A stretch of 11,691 nucleotides of DNA from an uncultured Kroppenstedtia sp. (GTDB lineage Bacteria > Bacillota > Bacilli > Thermoactinomycetales > DSM-45169), in the NCBI GenBank assembly GCA_959600065.1, contig CAUGKZ010000018.1, positions 1-11,691 on the forward strand. The letters are read 5' to 3'. Position numbers and translations under genes: made by a program. Position 1 is the stretch's first letter, and each line of letters opens with the position of its first letter. This document shows, in pieces, positions 6,299-11,691 of this stretch. The notes beneath the pieces are model-generated. The model searched no databases. It saw only the letters and a program-made list of their open reading frames with translations, and was not told where the DNA came from.

Positions 6299-6335
6299 GA
6301 AGTATGGAGAATTTGTGCCTGTTAACGGCTCGAAG

Positions 6336-6364
6336 CTATAGAAATACCGGGAGTGTGGTAGAAT
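6336..6364 (+). promoter_or_regulatory. Candidate extended -10 promoter of ctaA
   Basis: TGGTAGAAT (6356-6364) is an extended -10 element, five of six at the hexamer, placed about 40 nt before the ctaA start. The corresponding -35 position (6336-6341, CTATAG) is poor. An alternative pair, TTGTGC (6313) with TATAGA (6337), has an 18-nt gap. Either could drive ctaA. Confidence 0.35.
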
Positions 6365-6405
6365 GATGGATGTCAAAAGGTATACAGAGAGAGGAGGTAC
6401 TCCCA

Positions 6406-7362
6406 ATGAATCGATCGATTCGGGGAATGTCTATTCTGGGAGCGGCGGGAACTTTGCTGATTGTCTTGATGGGGGCATTGGTAACCAAGACCGGTTCCGA
6501 AGACGGATGTGGGAACACCTGGCCCTTCTGTCACGGCGAAATTTTACCCAGCTACCATACTCTGGAGTTGTGGATTGAATATAGTCACCGGATTGTTTCT
6601 GGACTGGTCGGTTTGATCGTTGTGGTAGCCTCAGTCGGAGCTTGGATTTTGTACAAAAAAAACTTTACTGTCAAGTTCTTGGCATTTAACAGTGTGTTTT
6701 TTATCCTTTTGCAGGGTCTGCTCGGAGCGGCAGCAGTGATTTGGGGACAGTCAGATGCTGTGTTGGCTCTTCACTTCGGCATTTCCCTCTTGTCCTTTGC
6801 CAGTATACTCCTGCTGGCGTTGGTTCTGACCCGGATAAATCGTCAGGGATCTTCCCGAAGTAGCAGTGCTTCGTCTGTGTCCCCAGGGTTGAAATATGGA
6901 ATATGGGGCTTGGCGGTTTATACCTATGTGGTCGTCTATACCGGTGCCTATGTCCGGCATACAGGTTCCAGTTTGGGTTGTGCCGACTGGCCTTTGTGCG
7001 GAAATAGCTGGGTACCGGATCTGTTCAGTCAAGTGGGAGTACAATTGACTCACCGCCTGTTTGCCGGTCTGTTGTTCCTGTTTACGATTTGGTTATGGTG
7101 GGTGGTCAGGAAAAAATATCCCCAGCGGAAGGATTTAAACCGGGGGGCAGGCTGGTCTGTTATTTTGACCTTTCTTCAAGTGTTGACCGGCGGTGCAATC
7201 GTTTTGACCAAGCTGGAATTGATGGTGGCTCTCGTCCATGCGACTTTGATCTGTCTCTTCTTTTCTGTGATCTGTTATCTTTGTATGCAAGTGGGTCTGC
7301 CCTGGAAGGGAAACCAAGCTTCTTCGCTTCCGAAAGGGAATCGCGATCCCTTAACCCCATGA
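6406..7362 (+). CDS. ctaA: Heme A synthase CtaA (COX15/CtaA family)
   Basis: A 318-residue polytopic membrane protein with about eight hydrophobic segments in two similar halves. It oxidises the C8 methyl of heme O to the formyl group of heme A, needed for aa3-type terminal oxidases. The family's key residues are visible: Cys35 and Cys42 (GCGNTWPFCHG), Glu58 and His61 (EYSHR), His123 (ALHFG), the second cysteine pair Cys192/Cys198 (GCADWPLC), His216 (LTHR) and His278 (LVHA). The histidines fall at the same numbers as I recall for B. subtilis CtaA. GAGGAGGT (6391-6398), 7 nt before the ATG, decides this start over an in-frame ATG at 6370. The gene stands alone here, without ctaB or oxidase genes. 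It implies an aerobic, heme-A-using organism. Confidence 0.96.
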   Translation: MNRSIRGMSILGAAGTLLIVLMGALVTKTGSEDGCGNTWPFCHGEILPSYHTLELWIEYSHRIVSGLVGLIVVVASVGAWILYKKNFTVKFLAFNSVFFILLQGLLGAAAVIWGQSDAVLALHFGISLLSFASILLLALVLTRINRQGSSRSSSASSVSPGLKYGIWGLAVYTYVVVYTGAYVRHTGSSLGCADWPLCGNSWVPDLFSQVGVQLTHRLFAGLLFLFTIWLWWVVRKKYPQRKDLNRGAGWSVILTFLQVLTGGAIVLTKLELMVALVHATLICLFFSVICYLCMQVGLPWKGNQASSLPKGNRDPLTP

Positions 7363-7369
7363 TGTGATA

Positions 7370-7398
7370 TCGCCATACTGGATTGGGTATGCTATACT
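7370..7398 (+). promoter_or_regulatory. Extended -10 promoter of the rib operon leader
   Basis: TGCTATACT (7390-7398) is an extended -10 element, five of six at the hexamer, lying 33 nt before the FMN aptamer. The -35 position (7370-7375) is a poor match, consistent with reliance on the extended -10. It begins right after the ctaA stop. Confidence 0.55.
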
Positions 7399-7430
7399 GT
7401 AAGCGCATCACTCAATTGAATGCTGTTTTA

Positions 7431-7563
7431 CATCCTTCGGGGCGGGGTGAAATTCCCGACCGACGGTGATGGAGGGGTCTCCCTCCTCAGTCCGTGACCC
7501 GCGATTGCGGTGGATCCGGTGAAACTCCGGGGCCGACAGTTAAAGTCTGGATGGGAGAAGGAT
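7431..7563 (+). ncRNA. FMN riboswitch aptamer (RFN element)
   Basis: The conserved blocks of the RFN element occur in order: ATCCTTCGGGGCGGGGTGAA (7432 onward), ATTCCCGACCGACGGTGAT, a variable stem (GGAGGG/CCCTCC), CAGTCCGTGACCC, TGGATCCGGTGAAACTCCGG, GCCGACAGT, and finally AGTCTGGATGGGAGAAGGAT closing the P1 helix with the 5' end. It binds FMN and, in Firmicutes rib operons, favours a downstream terminator when FMN is abundant. Its position before ribD with an intrinsic terminator at 7691-7719 fits that mechanism. Confidence 0.97.
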
Positions 7564-7588
7564 GAAGGGGAACACGGGTGCCTTTTGT

Positions 7589-7651
7589 GGCAGTGGTGAT
7601 GTTTTGTTGTGGCCGCTGCCTGCAAAAAATCGGTTTTTAAGTTGAAACCGA
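7589..7651 (+). promoter_or_regulatory. Extra hairpins in the riboswitch leader between aptamer and terminator
   Basis: Two further stems can form. GGCAGTGG (7589-7596) pairs with CCGCTGCC (7613-7620), and TCGGTTT (7630-7636) with AAACCGA (7645-7651). They lie in the roughly 130-nt stretch between the aptamer and the terminator, where an antiterminator would be expected. Which pairings belong to the on-state cannot be settled by eye. Confidence 0.4.
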
Positions 7652-7690
7652 GGGTATTCCGGTGTTTTCATATCCTGTTTCCCTGTTTTC

Positions 7691-7719
7691 AAAAAGCCCT
7701 GATGGAAAGGGCTTTTTTT
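7691..7719 (+). terminator. Riboswitch-controlled intrinsic terminator before ribD
   Basis: A 10-bp stem, AAAAAGCCCT (7691-7700) with AGGGCTTTTT (7708-7717), has a 7-nt loop and is followed by more T to 7719. It lies 25 nt before the ribD start and is the likely expression platform of the FMN riboswitch. Confidence 0.88.
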
Positions 7720-7743
7720 ATTTGATTTCAGGGGGGAGTCTCC

Positions 7744-8850
7744 TTGAGCATGAATTGGACAGAAGAGGAACGGTGGATGGAGTTGGCACTTCGCTTGGCG
7801 GAGGCGGCCCGTGGACAGACGTCTCCCAATCCCCTTGTGGGAGCTGTGGTGGTGAAGGACGGCCAATTGTTGGGCGCCGGGGCCCATTTGAAAGCGGGGA
7901 CCCCTCATGCGGAGGTGCATGCCCTGGAACAAGCAGGGAAGGCGGCGGAGGGGAGCACCCTTTATGTCACTCTTGAACCATGTAATCATGAGGGGCGGAC
8001 TCCCCCCTGCACCGAGCGATTAATCGCCTCGGGAGTGAGACAGGTGGTAGTGGGAAGCACCGATCCAGACCCGTTGGTGTCGGGAAGAGGTGTGCAACGG
8101 CTCCGGGAAGCCGGTTTGTCGGTAAAGACCGAGGTGCTTGCGGATCGATGCATCCGATTGAATGAGGCCTATTTTCACCATCGTCGCACAGGATTTCCCT
8201 TCGTCACCTTGAAAGCAGCCGTCACCCTCGACGGAAAGACGGCCACCTCTGCCGGAGACAGCCGTTGGGTGACAGGGGAAGCATCCAGGGAAGAGGTGCA
8301 TCGGCTGCGTCATCAACATGATGCGGTTCTGATCGGCTCCGGGACCGCTTGGCACGATCGGCCGCAGCTGACGGTCCGGTTGCCGGGAGGCGGTAAAAAT
8401 CCCCTGCGGGTCGTGGTGGACAGCCAGCTCCGCATTCCCTTGAACAGTCCGTTGGCAGAGGTGAAGTCTGCTTTTACTTGGGTGTTTTGTACCGACGAGG
8501 CGGATCCCGGACGAGAAGCGGCCTTGACAGCTCAGGGGATACGTGTATTTCGAACAGGGGCGGGCTCGCAGGTGAAGCTGGCATCGGTTTTTCGCCGTTT
8601 AGGTCAAGAAGGGATCGTCTCAGTACTGACGGAGAGCGGTGGGGAATTAAACGCATCGCTGTTGCGAGAAGGGTGGGTAAACCGGGTGATGTTTTTCAGT
8701 GCACCCAAGATTTTAGGGGGCCGAGACAGCCTGACTGCTGTCGAGGGGGCACCGGTGGCGCAAATGAAAGAAGCTCTCTCACTGGAAGATGTATCTGTGG
8801 ATCTCTTTGGCCAGGATATTTGTGTCACAGGAATTCCCCGCAAGCCTTGA
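7744..8850 (+). CDS. ribD: Bifunctional riboflavin deaminase/reductase RibD
   Basis: A 368-residue two-domain enzyme of riboflavin synthesis. Residues 1 to about 146 form the cytidine-deaminase-like domain, with zinc motif HAE (55-57) and Cys80/Cys89 in PCNHEGRTPPC. It deaminates the pyrimidine product of GTP cyclohydrolase II. Residues from about 153 form the reductase domain (FVTLKAAVTLDGKTATSAGD, then LIGSGTAWHDRPQLTVR), which reduces the ribosyl side chain with NADPH. The TTG at 7744 is taken as start because GGGGGGAG (7731-7738) lies 5 nt upstream; ATG 7750, two codons later, is possible. It is the first gene of the FMN-controlled operon. The name ribG is used for the same gene in older Bacillus literature. 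Confidence 0.96.
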   Translation: MSMNWTEEERWMELALRLAEAARGQTSPNPLVGAVVVKDGQLLGAGAHLKAGTPHAEVHALEQAGKAAEGSTLYVTLEPCNHEGRTPPCTERLIASGVRQVVVGSTDPDPLVSGRGVQRLREAGLSVKTEVLADRCIRLNEAYFHHRRTGFPFVTLKAAVTLDGKTATSAGDSRWVTGEASREEVHRLRHQHDAVLIGSGTAWHDRPQLTVRLPGGGKNPLRVVVDSQLRIPLNSPLAEVKSAFTWVFCTDEADPGREAALTAQGIRVFRTGAGSQVKLASVFRRLGQEGIVSVLTESGGELNASLLREGWVNRVMFFSAPKILGGRDSLTAVEGAPVAQMKEALSLEDVSVDLFGQDICVTGIPRKP

Positions 8851-8870
8851 TGGAAAGGAAGGGATGCTCT

Positions 8871-9512
8871 ATGTTTGCCGGGTTGGTGGAAGAGGTGGGC
8901 CGCATTGGCTCCTTGGATCGTAAGGGGGAGGGGATGTGCCTGACTATCTCCTGTAAACAGGTGTTGGAAGGAGTTCGGGTAGGGGACAGTATCGCTGTGA
9001 ACGGTGTCTGTCTGACGGTGGTCGGTTTTGATTCTCATCAGTTTTGGACCGATGTGATGCCGGAGACGATGAATCGGTCCAACCTGAATCATCTCGCCCT
9101 CGGCAGTCCGGTCAATTTGGAGCGGGCATTGCGGGTGGGGGACCGGTTGGGAGGCCATTTTGTACAAGGACATGTGGACGGAATGGGACGCATTCTTCTT
9201 TGCACTTCCCGGGAAAATGCGGTGCTGTTTCGGATCGGGGTTCCCCCTGAGTTGACCCAGTGGATGGTGGATCAAGGGTCAGTGGCAGTTAATGGAATCA
9301 GTTTGACGATTGTGACGGTGGAACCGGAAGCTTTTACGGTCTCCATTATTCCCCACACTTTGCAGTCGACCCAATTAAAAGAGGCGAGGGCGGGAGATTC
9401 CGTGAATATCGAGTGTGACATGATTGGTAAATATGCAGCCAAATGGGCCACGACAAATGAGGCGTCTGCAAGGGCAAAATGGCAGGAGGCGGAGGCAGAT
9501 GCGCGATTTTGA
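8871..9512 (+). CDS. ribE: Riboflavin synthase alpha chain RibE
   Basis: A 213-residue riboflavin synthase. It dismutates two molecules of 6,7-dimethyl-8-ribityllumazine to riboflavin and a pyrimidine that is recycled by RibH. The two lumazine-binding repeats are clear. The first begins [10 protein letters not shown] and contains AVNGVCLTV (42-50); the second begins [10 protein letters not shown] (97-106) and contains AVNGISLTI (139-147). The start at 8871 gives the family-typical N-terminus and has AAGGAAGGG (8855-8863) 7 nt upstream. The frame is open far upstream but overlaps ribD, and an ATG at 8850 has no ribosome site. The last 14 nt overlap ribBA. The gene is called ribB in older Bacillus work. 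Confidence 0.96.
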   Translation: MFAGLVEEVGRIGSLDRKGEGMCLTISCKQVLEGVRVGDSIAVNGVCLTVVGFDSHQFWTDVMPETMNRSNLNHLALGSPVNLERALRVGDRLGGHFVQGHVDGMGRILLCTSRENAVLFRIGVPPELTQWMVDQGSVAVNGISLTIVTVEPEAFTVSIIPHTLQSTQLKEARAGDSVNIECDMIGKYAAKWATTNEASARAKWQEAEADARF

Positions 9513-10698
9513 CCCGATCGAAGATGCCATTTATGAGTTAATGCAGGGGGGAGTCATCATCGTGGTTGATGACGAAGATCGGGAGAATGAAGGGGATTTT
9601 ATGGCCCTTGCCGAAAAGGCGACTCCCGAGGTGATCAATTTTATGATCACCCACGGCAGGGGACTGGTCTGCGCCCCGATCACAGAGGATAGGGCTCGGG
9701 AGTTGGATCTTCCCTTAATGGTTCGCCGGAACACAGATACCTACGGCACGGCTTTCACTGTTTCTGTCGACCATGTTTCCAATACCACAGGAATCTCCGC
9801 CCATGAACGTTCAGCGACAGTAAAGGCTTTGATCCATCCAGAGGCAGGGGCAGGTGATTTTCGCCGCCCCGGCCATATCTTTCCCTTGATTGCCAAAAAG
9901 GGAGGAGTACTCCGTCGTGCAGGCCATACGGAAGCGGGGGTGGATTTGGCCCGTCTGTGCGGTGCCGCCTCGGCTGCGGTGATTTGTGAAGTGATCAAGG
10001 AAGACGGTCATATGGCTCGTTTGCCGGATTTGATGGAGATTGCCGAGGCACATCAACTTAAAATGATCACCATCCAGGACTTGATCCACTATCGCAACCA
10101 CAAGGAGAAATGGGTGGAGCGAGTGGTTTCCACCCGACTTCCCACGGAGTTTGGTGAGTTTATCGCTTATGGATATCAAAATGATGTGGATGAAAAAGAA
10201 CATATTGCCTTGGTCAAAGGGGAGATCGATGCCGATCAGCCGGTGATGGTCCGGGTGCACTCAGAATGCCTCACAGGAGACGTATTTGGGTCTCATCGCT
10301 GTGACTGTGGTCCCCAGCTACATGCCGCTTTGAGACAGATTGAAGAAGAGGGGAGAGGCATCCTTCTCTATATGCGTCAGGAAGGACGCGGGATCGGTCT
10401 TCTCAATAAATTGAAGGCTTATAAGTTACAAGAAGAGGGGTTGGACACCGTCGAAGCCAATCTAAAGCTAGGTTTTCGGCCTGACTTGCGTGAGTATGGG
10501 ATCGGGGCTCAGATCCTGCGCGATCTCGGGGTGAAGAAGATGCGTCTGTTGACTAACAACCCCCGCAAAATCACAGGTTTAAAAGGTTATGGGCTTGAGG
10601 TGACGGAAGTGTTGCCCATCGAAATGCCCCCCCAGCCAGATAATGAACATTATTTGCGGACCAAAAAGAACAAGTTGGGCCATAGGCTCCACCTGTGA
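9499..10698 (+). CDS. ribBA: Bifunctional DHBP synthase / GTP cyclohydrolase II RibBA
   Basis: A 399-residue fusion that feeds both branches of riboflavin synthesis. Residues 1 to about 200 are 3,4-dihydroxy-2-butanone 4-phosphate synthase, acting on ribulose 5-phosphate, with metal/active-site motif [11 protein letters not shown] (24-34), [10 protein letters not shown] (52-61), [10 protein letters not shown] (121-130) and [12 protein letters not shown] (139-150). Residues from about 206 are GTP cyclohydrolase II, with zinc cysteines Cys257, Cys268 and Cys270 ([20 protein letters not shown]) and RQEGRGIGL (293-301). Both sites look complete. The start at 9499 has GGAGG at 9485-9489 and overlaps ribE by 14 nt; an in-frame ATG at 9424 would add residues that lie within ribE and is not supported. 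B. subtilis RibA has the same architecture. Confidence 0.96.
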   Translation: MRDFDPIEDAIYELMQGGVIIVVDDEDRENEGDFMALAEKATPEVINFMITHGRGLVCAPITEDRARELDLPLMVRRNTDTYGTAFTVSVDHVSNTTGISAHERSATVKALIHPEAGAGDFRRPGHIFPLIAKKGGVLRRAGHTEAGVDLARLCGAASAAVICEVIKEDGHMARLPDLMEIAEAHQLKMITIQDLIHYRNHKEKWVERVVSTRLPTEFGEFIAYGYQNDVDEKEHIALVKGEIDADQPVMVRVHSECLTGDVFGSHRCDCGPQLHAALRQIEEEGRGILLYMRQEGRGIGLLNKLKAYKLQEEGLDTVEANLKLGFRPDLREYGIGAQILRDLGVKKMRLLTNNPRKITGLKGYGLEVTEVLPIEMPPQPDNEHYLRTKKNKLGHRLHL

Positions 10699-10769
10699 GC
10701 AAAAGTGAAGATCCCTTGTCTCCATCCATATGAATTAATCACATCCTCGAGAAAAGGAGTTTTTCCAGC

Positions 10770-11237
10770 ATGGGGAGAATTTTTGAAGGAAACCTGATTG
10801 CAGACGATCTGCGTTTCGGAGTGGTAGTGGCACGTTTTAATGACTTGATCACTTCCAGATTGCTGGAGGGGGCTGAACGTGCATTATCTCGTCATGGGGC
10901 CAAGGGAGAGGCGATTGATGTGGCCTGGGTTCCAGGAGCCTTTGAAATCCCTTTGATCGCTGATCAAATGGCGGCTTCAGGCAGATATGATGCCATCATC
11001 TGCCTGGGCGCAGTAATCCGGGGCTCTACACCCCATTTCGATTATGTCTGTTCTGAAGCGGCGAAAGGGATCGGAGCTGCTGCTACCAAACATGGCCTCC
11101 CTGTGGTCTTTGGGATTTTAACGGTGGACACCATCGAGCAGGCGATCGAGCGGGCCGGTACCAAGGCGGGAAATAAAGGATGGGATGCGGCGATAACAGC
11201 CATTGAAACCGCCAATTTGCAAAAGGCTCTGACATAG
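10770..11237 (+). CDS. ribH: 6,7-dimethyl-8-ribityllumazine synthase RibH
   Basis: A 155-residue lumazine synthase. It condenses the ribitylamino-uracil from the RibD branch with dihydroxybutanone phosphate from RibBA to give the substrate of RibE. In bacilli it forms a 60-subunit capsid enclosing riboflavin synthase. Visible motifs are VARFND (20-25), the substrate loop VPGAFEIPL (54-62), [16 protein letters not shown] (78-93, with His89 the likely proton donor) and [17 protein letters not shown] (114-130). AAAAGGAG (10752-10759) precedes the ATG. A 71-nt gap after ribBA holds no obvious terminator, so it belongs to the same operon. No ribT follows. Confidence 0.96.
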   Translation: MGRIFEGNLIADDLRFGVVVARFNDLITSRLLEGAERALSRHGAKGEAIDVAWVPGAFEIPLIADQMAASGRYDAIICLGAVIRGSTPHFDYVCSEAAKGIGAAATKHGLPVVFGILTVDTIEQAIERAGTKAGNKGWDAAITAIETANLQKALT

Positions 11238-11275
11238 GTAGGGAAAGAAAGGGCAGTGAAGGGAGGGGTCCATGA

Positions 11276-11691
11276 TTGGAAATGAAAGTCAAGCTGGATA
11301 TGTTTGAGGGGCCTTTAGACCTCCTCCTCCATCTGATCGATAAATCGGAACTGGATGTGTGTGAGATTCCCATCGCCCGGATCACGGATCAGTATATGGA
11401 GTCTTTGACGGCGATACAAGTTTTTGAGTTGGAGTCGGCCAGCGAATTCCTGGTGATGGCGGCCACACTGCTGGCCATTAAAAGCAGGATGTTGCTTCCT
11501 CGGGCGGAACCTGCCGATCTATCTGATGTCCTGGAGGATGAAGAGGGGATGGACCCGCGGGAAGAGTTGGTTCAGCGGTTGTTGGAGTATAAACGGTATA
11601 AACGCCTGGCCGATGTCCTGCGTGAGCGGGAAGCGGACCGGAGCCAGGTTTACACCCGGATGCCGATGGATCTAACAGAGTATACCCCAGA
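11276..11691 (+). CDS. scpA: Segregation and condensation protein ScpA, 5' part
   Basis: The first 138 codons of a kleisin-family protein; the frame runs off the window. ScpA bridges the heads of the SMC dimer, together with ScpB, to form bacterial condensin on the nucleoid. Recognisable motifs are FEGPLDLLLHLI, IPIARITDQYM, SEFLVMAATLLAIKSRMLLP and DPREELVQRLLEYKRYK. The TTG at 11276 is chosen over the ATG at 11282 because GGGAGGGG (11261-11268) lies 7 nt before it and the two added residues match the N-terminal length I recall for B. subtilis ScpA. The 38-nt gap after ribH has no terminator, so read-through from the rib operon is possible. scpA (formerly ypuF) is also near the rib genes in B. 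subtilis. Confidence 0.95.
   Translation, partial: MEMKVKLDMFEGPLDLLLHLIDKSELDVCEIPIARITDQYMESLTAIQVFELESASEFLVMAATLLAIKSRMLLPRAEPADLSDVLEDEEGMDPREELVQRLLEYKRYKRLADVLREREADRSQVYTRMPMDLTEYTP

Noticed and set aside
8478..8870. Upstream extension of ribE through ribD
   Set aside because: The family N-terminus MFAGLVEE and its ribosome site are at 8871. The extension is an overlapping frame of ribD.

Overview
The window reads as a chromosomal segment of an aerobic, endospore-forming member of the Firmicutes. The forespore genes spoIIAA-spoIIAB-sigF and spoVAA-spoVAB are present, Shine-Dalgarno sites are strong and purine-rich, TTG starts are used, and the GC content is moderate (about 50 percent by eye). 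The order dacF - spoIIA - spoVA - lysA - rib genes - scpA is the one known from Bacillus subtilis, but with local differences. A lineage outside Bacillus, such as Thermoactinomycetaceae, is plausible, but that is inference.

Left part (1-3048): the 3' end of a dacF-type D,D-carboxypeptidase ends in a 16-bp hairpin. The sporulation switch follows: anti-anti-sigma SpoIIAA, anti-sigma/kinase SpoIIAB and sigma-F, tightly packed behind a sigma-H-like promoter. A terminator directly after sigF abuts a consensus sigma-G promoter for spoVAA-spoVAB.

Middle (3049-3632): where Bacillus carries spoVAC to spoVAF there is only about 0.5 kb of AT-richer sequence with short ORF fragments. At its end a 41-codon ORF with a strong ribosome binding site runs into lysA (diaminopimelate decarboxylase). 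lysA ends in a clear terminator. A secreted coiled-coil M23 endopeptidase with its own sigma-A-type promoter and terminator follows, then ctaA (heme A synthase).

Right part (7363-11691): an FMN riboswitch (RFN element) with an intrinsic terminator controls ribD-ribE-ribBA-ribH. These four genes encode every dedicated enzyme of riboflavin synthesis from GTP and ribulose 5-phosphate, apart from the dephosphorylation step. The 5' part of scpA (kleisin subunit of the SMC condensin) follows closely and runs off the window.

Most of the window is well-known core biology. The unusual part is the shortened spoVA locus and the 3049-3652 interval that replaces its distal genes. No mobile element, CRISPR array, tRNA or rRNA was recognised.
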